DNA of 64,000 nucleotides from assembly GCF_904426505.1 (NCBI RefSeq), contig NZ_CAJGBN010000001.1:124001-188000 (forward strand), in the 5' to 3' direction. The number at the start of each line of letters is the position of its first letter. Position 1 is the stretch's first letter. Positions 33,718-45,685 of this stretch are shown here, in pieces. This DNA comes from Rubrivivax sp. A210 (GTDB lineage Bacteria; Pseudomonadota; Gammaproteobacteria; Burkholderiales; Burkholderiaceae_C). The notes below the pieces were generated by a model, which saw only the letters and a program-made list of their open reading frames with translations, had not been told where the DNA came from and ran no database searches. The translations under genes were made by a program, and so were the position numbers.

Positions 33718-34614
33718 ATGGAACTGTTGAACGACATGGCCTTGTTCGTCGCGGTCGCCCACAGCCTGAGCTTTCGCCGCGCGGCCGACGCCACCGGGGT
33801 GCCGAACTCGACGCTGTCGCGGCGCATCAGCGCCCTGGAAAAGGCCATTGGCCTGCGGCTGCTGCACCGCACGACGCGCAAGGTTGAATTGACCGAGGCC
33901 GGGCAGATCTACTACGGGCGCTGCCGGCCCATCGTCGATGAGGCGCGGCGGGCCCACGAGCAACTGGGCCAGTTGCTGGCGCAACCCAGCGGCGTGCTGA
34001 GGGTGTCGCTGCCGGTGGACTTCGCCACCACCTACATGGCACCGCTGATCGCGGAGTTCGCGCGCCGCCATCCCGGCATCAGCTTCGAGTTCGACCTCAC
34101 GCCGCGGCGTGTCGACCTGGTCAGCGAACCCTTCGACGTGGCCATCCGCATGGGCGGACTCGCCGACTCCAACCTGGTTGCGCGCCTGCTGGCCCGCCTG
34201 CCGGTGGGGGTCTATGCCTCGCCGCGCTATCTGGAGGCTTCGGGAGTGCCCGAGCACGCCGGCGACCTTGCCCGGCACGCTTGCCTGGGCTTTCCCAAGG
34301 CGGGCAGGTGGGTGCTGCACCGCGGGGAGGAGGTCGCCGAGGTCGAGGTTGGTGGCCGGTTCCAGGTCAACAGCGTGGGCATGCTTCGACGGCTGGCGGC
34401 GCTGGACCTGGGCGTGATCCTGCTGTCCGAAGAGCTTGCCGCCGATGACGTGGCCGCTGGACGCCTGCGCCGGATACTGCCTGCCTGGCAAGGCCGGCCG
34501 ACGCCGGTCTACGCGCTCACCGAGACGCGCCTGCTGCCCGCGAAGACGCAGCGCTTCATCGAGTTCTTGCAGGAACGATTGACGCAGCCATGTGGCGCCC
34601 ATGCGGTGACGTAG
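33718..34614 (+). CDS. LysR-type transcriptional regulator
   Basis: 298 residues. The N-terminal winged helix-turn-helix is canonical: MALFVAVAHSLSFRRAADAT, then PNSTLSRRISALEKAIGLRL, LLHRTTRKVELTEAGQIYY. The effector domain begins about residue 90 (GVLRVSLPVDFATTYMAPLI) and contains EFDLTPRRVDLVSEPFDVAI and VNSVGMLRRLAALDLGVILL. The subgroup resembles regulators with the 'VDLVxEpFDVAIRxG' motif that control nearby redox enzymes. Being divergent from the OYE gene with a palindrome between them, it probably regulates that gene and itself. The inducer is unknown. Confidence 0.95.
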   Translation: MELLNDMALFVAVAHSLSFRRAADATGVPNSTLSRRISALEKAIGLRLLHRTTRKVELTEAGQIYYGRCRPIVDEARRAHEQLGQLLAQPSGVLRVSLPVDFATTYMAPLIAEFARRHPGISFEFDLTPRRVDLVSEPFDVAIRMGGLADSNLVARLLARLPVGVYASPRYLEASGVPEHAGDLARHACLGFPKAGRWVLHRGEEVAEVEVGGRFQVNSVGMLRRLAALDLGVILLSEELAADDVAAGRLRRILPAWQGRPTPVYALTETRLLPAKTQRFIEFLQERLTQPCGAHAVT

Positions 34615-34755
34615 ATCCGGGCGGCGCTGGATCGTCGCCTGGCACAACCGTCATGCGCCAGCCATTGATTACCATGCACGAGCCGGTGTGCCTCATTCCG
34701 GCTTTCGCCTCGTCGATCCCAACCCGGCAGGGACCGACAGAAACACACAGAGCCA

Positions 34756-35754
<999 letters not shown>

Positions 35755-35851
35755 CGCAGCGCAAGCCAGGATATAGCCCGCCTGCCTACACTGCGCCAGA
35801 CACTCGGGGGGGTGTGGCGCCAAGGCAGCGCAAAGCGGGCGTGAAGTCGCC

Positions 35852-37033
35852 ATGAGGCAGGGCTTGGACAGGCGGCGTTCTCTGAAGCTCATGCGTTGGG
35901 GCGGCCTGGCCTTCGTCGCGCTGGACATCTGCAGCCATGCGCTGATGGCCCGCGGCGACGCGCCGTCGGCCCTGATGCAGGCCTGGGCCCCCATCGCGCC
36001 CTGGCTGTCGGTGCTGACGACGCTGATCCTGGCCCTGCTGCTGTGGCGCGCCACGCGCGAGCTGGTTACCGTGCGCGCCGACAACGATGTCGAGGCGGCG
36101 CGCCAGCAGGAGGTTCTGGACGCACTGCAGATTGGCGTCGTGCTGTACGACCGCGAGGACCGCCTGGCGCTCAGCAACCGCGATTTCCGCCAGCTCTATC
36201 AAAACTTCGCGAAGGCACTGGTGCCGGGGCGAACCTTCGAGCAGCTGCTGCAGGTGGTGGTCGATGGGGGTGGCATCGCCGAAGCTCAGGCCGACCCCCG
36301 GGCCTGGATCGCGCAGCGGCTGGCCCAGCACCGCCAGCCCGGCCCGCCGGTGCTGCGCCAGATGCCCGACGGCCGCTGGCGCCGCATCATCGAGCAGCGT
36401 CTGGGCGACGGCAGCCTGCTCGCCCACAGCGTGGACGTGACCGAGTTGATGGAGCGCGAGCGCGAGCTGCAAACCCTTAACGCCCGGCTCGATGCGCTGA
36501 ACACCGAACTGGCCCAGCTGTCCGAGACCGATGCGCTGACCGGCCTGGCTAACCGGCGCCAGTTCGACCGCCGGCTGAGTCAGGAATGGACGCGGGCTCA
36601 ACGCCACGGCATTCCGCTGGCGCTGCTCATCCTCGACGTCGACCACTTCAAGCCCTTCAACGATCACCTCGGCCATCCGGCCGGCGACAGCTGCCTGCGC
36701 GAGGTGGCGGCCTTGCTGCGCGGCTCGGCGCACCGGCCCGCCGACCTGGTGGCGCGGGTGGGCGGCGAGGAGTTCGCGATCCTGCTGCCCCACCAGGACG
36801 GCCACGACGCCGATGTCGTGGCCCGGCGCTGCCTGGAAGCGATGGCGTCGGCGGCCATCGCCCACGGTCATTCGCCGGTGGCGCCGCATGTCACGCTGAG
36901 CATTGGCGTGGTCCACGTCGGCCGCGTGGATGGCGGATTGGAGGCTGCGGCGCTGGTGGCCGCCGCCGACGCCGCGCTTTACCGCGCCAAGCGCGAAGGG
37001 CGCAACCGCTGCGTACACGCCGCGGCGTTGTAG
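35852..37033 (+). CDS. Membrane-anchored PAS-GGDEF diguanylate cyclase
   Basis: 393 residues. Two hydrophobic segments (about 15 to 32 and 47 to 65) anchor it, followed by a helix, a PAS-like domain (about 88 to 195, LQIGVVLYDREDRLALSNRD) and a coiled linker (MERERELQTLNARLDALNTE). The GGDEF domain spans 220 to 390, with TDALTGLANRRQFDRRL, DVDHFKPFNDHLGHPAGDS, the active site GGEEF at 304 to 308 and an inhibitory-site RxxD (RPAD, 295 to 298). It should make cyclic di-GMP and be feedback-inhibited by it. It stands between dusA and mtnP with gaps of 97 and 72 bases, so is probably transcribed separately. Confidence 0.93.
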   Translation: MRQGLDRRRSLKLMRWGGLAFVALDICSHALMARGDAPSALMQAWAPIAPWLSVLTTLILALLLWRATRELVTVRADNDVEAARQQEVLDALQIGVVLYDREDRLALSNRDFRQLYQNFAKALVPGRTFEQLLQVVVDGGGIAEAQADPRAWIAQRLAQHRQPGPPVLRQMPDGRWRRIIEQRLGDGSLLAHSVDVTELMERERELQTLNARLDALNTELAQLSETDALTGLANRRQFDRRLSQEWTRAQRHGIPLALLILDVDHFKPFNDHLGHPAGDSCLREVAALLRGSAHRPADLVARVGGEEFAILLPHQDGHDADVVARRCLEAMASAAIAHGHSPVAPHVTLSIGVVHVGRVDGGLEAAALVAAADAALYRAKREGRNRCVHAAAL

Positions 37034-37105
37034 GCGCGGCCGCCGCGTGCAGAATGCGCCCCTGTCCCGGGCCCCGGCCGGCACCGGGCTCACCCAAGGA
37101 CACCC

Positions 37106-39069
<1,964 letters not shown>

Positions 39070-39131
39070 GGGGCATGGCGTGCGCCCAGAGCGACGTCCG
39101 CGCCGGCCCCGACTGACGAGCCTGGCCCGAC

Positions 39132-40343
39132 TTACTGCGAGACGTGGATCACGTCGCGCACCAGCGGGTAGATGTGGTTCTGCCAGCGCCGGCCGCTGAA
39201 GACGCCGTAGTGCCCCACGTCGGGCTGCACGTAGTGGGTGCGCATGTAGGGGCGCAGGCTGCTCAGGATGTCCTGCGCCGCCAGCGTCTGGCCGATGGCG
39301 CAGATGTCGTCGCGCTCGCCCTCCACCGTGAGCAGCGCGGTGCGGCGCACGGCGGCAGGGTCGACGCGGCGGCCGCGGAAGGTGAGCTCGCCCTTGGGCA
39401 GCGCGAATTCCTGGAAGACCAGGCTCACGGTCTCGAGGTAGAAATCGGCCGCGAGGTCGGCCACCGCCAGGTATTCCTCATAGAACTGGCGCGTCACCGC
39501 AGCCTTCTCGGCCTCGCCGTCGACGAGGTGGTGGTAGTAGTCGCCAAAGGCCTTGCGGTGGCGCTCCTGGTTCATGCTCATGAAGGCCGCCAGTTGCACG
39601 AAGCCCGGGTAGACGCGGCGGCCGGCGCCGCGGTAGCGCCAGGGCACGCGGGCGATCAGGTTTTTCTCGAACCAGCTGATGGGCTTGGAGGTGGCGAGCT
39701 TGTTGACCTCGGTCGGGCTGACGCGGCAGTCGATGGGCCCGGCCATCAGCGTCAGGCTCACCGGCGTGGCCGGGTGGTCGTCTTCCGACATCAGGGCCAC
39801 CGCGGCCAGCGAGGCCACGCAGGGCTGGCAGACCGCGACGATGCTGGCGCCAGGGCCCATCGCAGCCAGGAAGTCGATGATGTGCTGGGTGTATTCGTCG
39901 AGGCCGAAGCGGCCGGCCGCCAGCGGCACGTCGCGCACGTTGTGCCAGTCGGTGACGTACACGTCGTGGTCCTGCAACACGGTCTGCACGGTGTCGCGCA
40001 GCAGGGTCGCGAAATGGCCCGACATCGGCGCCACCACCAGCACCTTGGGCTGGGCCGGGGCGCCGGCCTTGCGAAAGCGCCGCAGCGCGGCAAAGGGCGT
40101 GCTGGCCGCCACTTCCTCGGTGACCGGCACTTCTTCGCCCTTGATCCGGATGCTGTCTATGCGCCAGGGCGGGCGGCTGTGCGTGATCTCGCCCAGCTCC
40201 AGCACCTTGGCGGCGGCTGACAGCTGGCGCGCGCCGCGCAAGCCACCGACGGCGCTGCGGGGAAGCAGTGCGGCGGCCGTGCGCGCCGACGCGCGCAGGG
40301 GCCACATCAGGTCGGTCTGGGTCTGGTAGGCCTGGTACATCAT
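39132..40343 (-). CDS. phaZ: Intracellular polyhydroxybutyrate depolymerase
   Basis: 403 residues from ATG 40343 (MMYQAYQTQTDLMWPLR). The fold is alpha/beta hydrolase, with YVTDWHNVRDVPLAAGRFGL and the nucleophile block SIVAVCQPCVASLAAVALMS, where Cys replaces the usual Ser as in PhaZ1-type enzymes of PHB-storing betaproteobacteria. TLMAGPIDCRVSPTEVNKLA and DVGHYGVFSGRRWQNHIYPL (catalytic His) follow. It mobilises stored PHB granules in the cytoplasm, so the organism very likely makes PHB. It is convergent with mtnA and divergent from the glutathione transferase (115 bases between starts). Confidence 0.95.
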   Translation of the reverse strand: MMYQAYQTQTDLMWPLRASARTAAALLPRSAVGGLRGARQLSAAAKVLELGEITHSRPPWRIDSIRIKGEEVPVTEEVAASTPFAALRRFRKAGAPAQPKVLVVAPMSGHFATLLRDTVQTVLQDHDVYVTDWHNVRDVPLAAGRFGLDEYTQHIIDFLAAMGPGASIVAVCQPCVASLAAVALMSEDDHPATPVSLTLMAGPIDCRVSPTEVNKLATSKPISWFEKNLIARVPWRYRGAGRRVYPGFVQLAAFMSMNQERHRKAFGDYYHHLVDGEAEKAAVTRQFYEEYLAVADLAADFYLETVSLVFQEFALPKGELTFRGRRVDPAAVRRTALLTVEGERDDICAIGQTLAAQDILSSLRPYMRTHYVQPDVGHYGVFSGRRWQNHIYPLVRDVIHVSQ

Positions 40344-40458
40344 GGTGGTGGGCGGGGCAGGGTGCGGATGAGCAGCCCTGCCGCAACAAGCGCGCCAGGG
40401 CCTGTGGCACAGGGCTTGCACCGCAGCCCGCCGTGACCCTCTTGCCGGAGACTGCCCC

Positions 40459-41178
40459 ATGCCTGCCGTGAAATCCCCTGAGGCCAAGGCCAGGCCGCGC
40501 AAGGTCGCAGCCGCCACCGCGACAGCCACCGCCACCCTCACGCTGAGCAGCAAGAACTACTCCTCGTGGTCGCTGCGCGGCTGGCTGCTGGCGCGCTTTG
40601 CTGGCCTGGCCTTTGAAGAGGTGATGGTCGCGCCCGACGATGCCCAGGCGCGGCGCGAGCTGCTGCTGCTGGCGCCCTCCATCCTGGTGCCCTGCCTCAG
40701 CCACGAGGGCGCCAAGGTCTGGAACACGATGGCCATCGCCTGCTACCTGGACGAGCTCCATCCCGAGGCCGGCCTGCTGCCCACCGAGCGCCTGGCGCGC
40801 GCCCACTGCCGCTCGGTCTGCGGCGAGATGAATTCCGGCTTCAGCAATCTGCGCTCCTCGCTGCCCATGAACCTGAAGGGCCACTTCCCGGGCCACAAGG
40901 TCTGGGGCGGGGCCCAGCCCGACATCGACCGCATCTGCGAGATCTGGCTCGACTGCCTGCAGCGCCACGGCGGCCCCTTCCTCTTCGGCGCGCGCCGCGG
41001 CATGGCCGATGCGATGTTCGCGCCCGTGGCCACGCGCTTCCTCACCTACGACGTCAAGCTGCCGGCGGCCTGCCTGCAGTACTGCCACACGGTGATGGCC
41101 ATGCCCGAGATGAAGGAATGGGTGGCGGCGGCGAAGCAGGAGCCCGAGGAAATCGACGAGCTCGACATGGACTTTTGA
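40459..41178 (+). CDS. Glutathione S-transferase family protein
   Basis: 239 residues. An Ala/Thr-rich extension of about 27 residues precedes the thioredoxin-like domain (LTLSSKNYSSWSLRGWLLAR, then APSILVPCLSHEGAKVWNTM and AIACYLDELHPEAGLLP). The all-helical domain holds CLQRHGGPFLFGARRGMADA. 'SxNYSSWSLR' resembles the glutathione-binding start seen in a group of proteobacterial GSTs. Substrate unknown. The real start may be further in, as the first 27 residues look unstructured; the pyruvate carboxylase gene follows after 67 bases. Confidence 0.9.
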   Translation: MPAVKSPEAKARPRKVAAATATATATLTLSSKNYSSWSLRGWLLARFAGLAFEEVMVAPDDAQARRELLLLAPSILVPCLSHEGAKVWNTMAIACYLDELHPEAGLLPTERLARAHCRSVCGEMNSGFSNLRSSLPMNLKGHFPGHKVWGGAQPDIDRICEIWLDCLQRHGGPFLFGARRGMADAMFAPVATRFLTYDVKLPAACLQYCHTVMAMPEMKEWVAAAKQEPEEIDELDMDF

Positions 41179-41245
41179 GCGCCAGCGCGCACCAAGGCGG
41201 CGCGCGAGCGCCCGGCCCCATGCCCCGGACCGAGGAATCCCCGCG

Positions 41246-44200
41246 ATGAACCACCGCCCGATACGCTCCATCCTGATCGCCAACCGCTCCGAGATCGCCA
41301 TCCGCGTGATGCGCGCCGCCTCCGAGATGCGCATCCGCACGGTGGCCATCTATTCGCAGCAGGACCGCCAGGCGCTGCACCGTTTCAAGGCCGACGAGAG
41401 CTACCTGGTGGGCGAGGGCCAGAAGCCGCTGGCCGCCTACCTGGACGGCGACGACATCCTGTGCATCGCGCGTGCAGCCGGCGTCGACGCCATCCACCCG
41501 GGCTATGGCTTTCTGTCCGAGAACCCCGACTTCGCCGCCAGCGTGATCCACGCCGGCATGCGCTGGATAGGGCCCACGCCCGAGGTGATGCGCACGCTGG
41601 GCAACAAGGTCGCGGCGCGCCACGCCGCGGTGGCGGCCGGCGTGGCCGTGATGCCGGCGACGCCGCCGCTGCCGCTGGACCTGGCCGAATGCGCGCGCCT
41701 GGCCTCCGGCATCGGCTACCCGGTGATGCTCAAGGCCAGCTGGGGCGGCGGCGGGCGCGGCATGCGCGTGATCGAGGGCGAGGCCGAGCTGGCCTCGGCA
41801 CTCGAGGCCTCGCGCCGCGAGGCCCTGGCGGCCTTCGGCAACGACGAGGTCTATTTCGAGAAGCTGATCCGCCGCGCCCGCCACGTCGAGGTGCAGATCC
41901 TGGGCGACCAGCACGGCAACGTCGTACACCTGCACGAGCGCGACTGCACGGTGCAGCGGCGCAACCAGAAAGTGGTCGAGCGCGCGCCCGCGCCCTACCT
42001 CGACGCCGCCGGCCGTGCCGAGCTGTGCGACAGCGCGCTGCGCCTGATGCGCTCGGTGGGCTATACCCACGCCGGCACGGTCGAGTTCCTGATGGACGCC
42101 GACACCGGCAAGTGCTGGTTCATCGAGGTCAATCCGCGCATCCAGGTCGAGCACACGGTGACCGAGATGATCACCGGCGTCGACATCGTGAAGGCGCAGA
42201 TCCGCATCACCGAGGGCGGCCACATCGGCGTCACCCAGGCCGGCGCCGACGGCCGCCACCCGACGGGCGTGCCGGCGCAGCCGGACATCCCCCTCAACGG
42301 CCACGCGCTGCAGTGCCGCGTCACCACCGAAGACCCCGAGAACGGCTTCCTGCCCGACTACGGCCGCCTGGCGGCCTACCGCAGCGCCGCCGGCTTCGGC
42401 ATCCGGCTCGATGCCGGCACGGCCTACGGCGGCGCGGTGATCACGCCCTACTACGATTCGCTGCTGGTCAAGGTGACGTCCTGGGCGCCGACGGCGCAAG
42501 AGACCATACAGCGCATGGACCGCGCGCTGCGCGAGTTCCGCGTGCGCGGCGTGGCCACCAATCTGCAGTTCCTGGAGAACCTGATCAACCACCCGGCCTT
42601 TGCCGAGGGCCGGATCACGACGCGCTTCATCGAGAACACGCCCGAGCTGCTGGCCTTTGCCGCGCGGCGCGACCGCGCCAGCAAGCTGCTGCGCTTTCTG
42701 GCCGAGGTGGCCGTCAACGGCAACGCCGATGTGCGCGGGCGCACGCTGCCGGCCCTTCCGCTGCCCAAGCCGGTGCTGCCGCCAGTGGATGCCGAGGTGC
42801 CGGTGACCGACGGCAGCCGCCAGCGCCTGCAGGCCCTGGGGCCGGCGCGCTTTGCGCAGTGGATGCGGGACCAGAAGCAGGTGTTGTGTACCGACACCAC
42901 GATGCGCGACGCCCACCAGTCGCTGCTGGCCACGCGCATGCGCGCGGCCGACATGCTGCCGATCACGCCCTTCTACGCCCAGCATTTGCCGCAGCTTTTT
43001 TCGCTGGAATGTTGGGGCGGTGCCACCTTCGACGTGGCGCTGCGCTTTCTCAAGGAAGACCCCTGGCAGCGCCTGGCCCAGCTGCGCAGCCGCATCCCCA
43101 ACGTGCTGTTCCAGATGCTGCTGCGTGGCTCCAACGCCGTGGGCTATACCAACTACGCCGACAACGTGGTGCGCCATTTCGTGCAGCAGGCAGCGGCCGG
43201 CGGCATCGACCTGTTCCGCGTCTTCGATTCATTGAACTGGGTCGCGAACATGCGCGTCGCCATCGACGCCGTGCTCGAGAGCGGCGCGCTCTGCGAAGGC
43301 GCCATCTGCTACACGGCCGACCTGCACGACGCCCGCCGCGCCAAGTACGACCTCAAGTACTACATCGGCCTGGCGCGCCAGTTGCAGCAGGCGGGCGTAC
43401 ATGTGCTGGCCATCAAGGACATGGCCGGCATCTGCCGCCCGCGCGCCGCCGCCGCCCTGGTCAAGGCACTGAAGGAAGAGACCGGCCTGCCCATCCACTT
43501 CCACACCCACGACACCAGCGGCGCCGCGGCGGCCTCGGTGCTGGCCGCCATTGACGCCGGCTGCGACGCGGTGGACGGCGCACTCGACGCCATGAGCGGC
43601 CTGACCTCGCAGCCCAATCTCTCGGCCATCGCCGCCGCGCTGGCCGGCAGCGAGCGCGACCCCGGCCTGCCGGCCGAGGCCTTGCACGCGGCTTCGATGT
43701 ACTGGGAGGGCGTGCGCCGCTTCTATGCGCCCTTCGAGAGCGAGATCCGCTCCGGCACCGCCGACGTCTACCGCCACGAGATGCCCGGCGGCCAGTACAC
43801 CAATCTGCGCGAGCAGGCGCGCTCGCTGGGCCTGGCCCACCGCTGGACCGAGGTTTCGCAGTGCTATGCCGACGTGAACCGGCTCTTCGGCGACATCGTC
43901 AAGGTCACGCCCACCTCCAAGGTGGTGGGCGACATGGCGCTGATGATGGTGGCCAGCGACCTGACGGTGCCGCAGCTGCTGGACCCGGCGCGCGAGGTGG
44001 CCTTCCCCGAATCGGTGGTCTCGCTGTTCAAGGGCGAGCTGGGCTTTCCGCCCGACGGCTTTCCGGCCGACATCGGCCGCAAGGTGCTCAAGCTAGGCCC
44101 CGATGCGCCGCTGCCCGAACCCTACCGCCCGGGCGACCGCCTGCCGCCGGTGGACCTGCAAGCGGCGCGCGCCCAGGCCGAGAGCGACTGCGGGCAGGCG

Positions 44201-44740
44201 CTGGACGAGCGCCAGTTCGCATCCTGGCTGATGTACCCCAAGGTCACGCGCGAGTACTACCAGCACCTGCAGCTGCACGGCGACACCGCGGTGCTGCCGA
44301 CGCCGGTGTTCCTCTACGGCCCCCAGCCGCAGCAGGAGATGGCGCTGGAGATCGACCCCGGCAAGACGCTGCTGGTGGCGCTGCAGGCCATCACGCCCGA
44401 TGGCGACACGGCGCACAAGGTGCAGTTCGAGCTCAACGGCCAGCCACGCACCGTGCGCGTGCTGCGGCCCGACGCCGCCGGCGCCGCGAAAGGGCGGCCG
44501 GTGGCCGAGCCCGGCAACCCCTGCCATGTGGCCGCGCCCATGCCCGGCGCCATCGTCAGCGTGGCGGTCAAGCCGGGCCAGCGCGTCAGCGCCGGCAGCA
44601 CCCTGCTGGCGCTGGAGGCGATGAAGATGGAAACCCACGTCGCCGCCGAGCGCGATGCCGAGGTCGAGGCGGTGCTGGTGGCGCCGGGGGATCGCGTGCA
44701 GGCCAAGGACCTGCTGATCGTGCTCAAGCCGCTGGCCTGA
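41246..44740 (+). CDS. pyc: Pyruvate carboxylase (single-chain)
   Basis: 1164 residues with all domains of the alpha4 enzyme. Biotin carboxylase: SILIANRSEIAIRVMRAASE, AIHPGYGFLSENPDFAA, MLKASWGGGGRGMRVIEGEA, FIEVNPRIQVEHTVTEMITG. Carboxyltransferase from about 545: VLCTDTTMRDAHQSLLATRM, LFSLECWGGATFDVALRFLK, FRVFDSLNWVANMRVAIDA, LAIKDMAGICRPRAAAALVK and HFHTHDTSGAAAASVLAAI. Biotinyl domain: LEAMKMETHVAAE with Lys about 1127. It makes oxaloacetate from pyruvate, bicarbonate and ATP, replenishing the TCA cycle. Length is normal, and no frameshift is seen. Confidence 0.97.
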   Translation: MNHRPIRSILIANRSEIAIRVMRAASEMRIRTVAIYSQQDRQALHRFKADESYLVGEGQKPLAAYLDGDDILCIARAAGVDAIHPGYGFLSENPDFAASVIHAGMRWIGPTPEVMRTLGNKVAARHAAVAAGVAVMPATPPLPLDLAECARLASGIGYPVMLKASWGGGGRGMRVIEGEAELASALEASRREALAAFGNDEVYFEKLIRRARHVEVQILGDQHGNVVHLHERDCTVQRRNQKVVERAPAPYLDAAGRAELCDSALRLMRSVGYTHAGTVEFLMDADTGKCWFIEVNPRIQVEHTVTEMITGVDIVKAQIRITEGGHIGVTQAGADGRHPTGVPAQPDIPLNGHALQCRVTTEDPENGFLPDYGRLAAYRSAAGFGIRLDAGTAYGGAVITPYYDSLLVKVTSWAPTAQETIQRMDRALREFRVRGVATNLQFLENLINHPAFAEGRITTRFIENTPELLAFAARRDRASKLLRFLAEVAVNGNADVRGRTLPALPLPKPVLPPVDAEVPVTDGSRQRLQALGPARFAQWMRDQKQVLCTDTTMRDAHQSLLATRMRAADMLPITPFYAQHLPQLFSLECWGGATFDVALRFLKEDPWQRLAQLRSRIPNVLFQMLLRGSNAVGYTNYADNVVRHFVQQAAAGGIDLFRVFDSLNWVANMRVAIDAVLESGALCEGAICYTADLHDARRAKYDLKYYIGLARQLQQAGVHVLAIKDMAGICRPRAAAALVKALKEETGLPIHFHTHDTSGAAAASVLAAIDAGCDAVDGALDAMSGLTSQPNLSAIAAALAGSERDPGLPAEALHAASMYWEGVRRFYAPFESEIRSGTADVYRHEMPGGQYTNLREQARSLGLAHRWTEVSQCYADVNRLFGDIVKVTPTSKVVGDMALMMVASDLTVPQLLDPAREVAFPESVVSLFKGELGFPPDGFPADIGRKVLKLGPDAPLPEPYRPGDRLPPVDLQAARAQAESDCGQALDERQFASWLMYPKVTREYYQHLQLHGDTAVLPTPVFLYGPQPQQEMALEIDPGKTLLVALQAITPDGDTAHKVQFELNGQPRTVRVLRPDAAGAAKGRPVAEPGNPCHVAAPMPGAIVSVAVKPGQRVSAGSTLLALEAMKMETHVAAERDAEVEAVLVAPGDRVQAKDLLIVLKPLA

Positions 44741-44743
44741 GCC

Positions 44744-45685
44744 TCAGCCGCGCTCCGGCCACGTCGCCAGCAGCAGCCCCGCCAGTGCCAGCGCAAAGGC
44801 CACGACATGGGCCGCGCCCCAGGCCTCACCCAGCACCGCGATGCCCACGGTGGCGGCGGCCAGTGGCAGCATCACGGTGAAGACGCCGGCGCGCGAACTG
44901 GGCACATGGCGCAGGCCCTGCATCCACAGCCACACGGTCACCATGCTGGCGGCCACGGCGTAGAACAGCAGCAGCAGCCACAGCGACGGCGCCACGCGGC
45001 CGAAGTCGAAGCTCCAGGCCTGCCAGAGGCCGAAGGGCGTCACCAGGGCCAGCCCCCACAGGTTGATGAGGGCGCTGATGCGCCGCGGCGAGACGTTGCC
45101 GGTGAGCCGCTTGCCGATCACCACATAGGCGGCCTCGCAGAACACCGCGGCCAGCAGCAGCGCATAACCCAGCGCAGACTGCCCCGTGGCCGCCTCGGAG
45201 CCGCCGCCCTGGTGGCGCGCCACGGCGAGAAAGGCGATGCCGGCGGCGGCGCAGGCGATGGCCGTGGCGACGCGGGGTTTGATCTGCTCGCCCAGGAACG
45301 CACGCGACAGCAGGGCCACGGCGGCCGGGATGGCCGCCATGGTGACGCCGGCGGCCAGCGCCGAGGTCAGCTGCACGCCGTAGAGCATGCAGATGCTGAA
45401 CAGGAAGTTGCCGAGAAAGCTTTCCCAGAACAGCAGCTTGCGGTCGTGCGGCGACAGCGCCGCCTCGCCGGGCCGCCGCCGCACCCAGTGCAGCATCACG
45501 ACCGCCGCCATGCCGAAGCGCAGCCAGGCCAGCAGCAACACCGGAAACGCCGCCAGCAGCAGCTTGCTCAGGCCCACATAGCTGCCCACCAGGGCCATGC
45601 TGGCGGCCAGGCTCAGCCAGGCCCAGGCCGGTACTTGCGACGGTGCATGGGCCGGCGCGCCGCCCTGGCCTGTGGCGTCGCTCAA
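44744..45685 (-). CDS. EamA/DMT-type transporter
   Basis: 313 residues with about ten hydrophobic segments in two EamA repeats (WLSLAASMALVGSYVGLSKL; ALGYALLLAAVFCEAAYVVI). The second half contains LRHVPSSRAGVFTVMLPLAA, a typical EamA signature. The family exports amino acids, nucleotides or other metabolites across the inner membrane. It begins with TTG at 45685, overlapping the stop of the TssBC-like gene (TTGA), so its translation is probably coupled to that gene. It ends 3 bases from the convergent pyruvate carboxylase stop. Confidence 0.92.
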   Translation of the reverse strand: MSDATGQGGAPAHAPSQVPAWAWLSLAASMALVGSYVGLSKLLLAAFPVLLLAWLRFGMAAVVMLHWVRRRPGEAALSPHDRKLLFWESFLGNFLFSICMLYGVQLTSALAAGVTMAAIPAAVALLSRAFLGEQIKPRVATAIACAAAGIAFLAVARHQGGGSEAATGQSALGYALLLAAVFCEAAYVVIGKRLTGNVSPRRISALINLWGLALVTPFGLWQAWSFDFGRVAPSLWLLLLFYAVAASMVTVWLWMQGLRHVPSSRAGVFTVMLPLAAATVGIAVLGEAWGAAHVVAFALALAGLLLATWPERG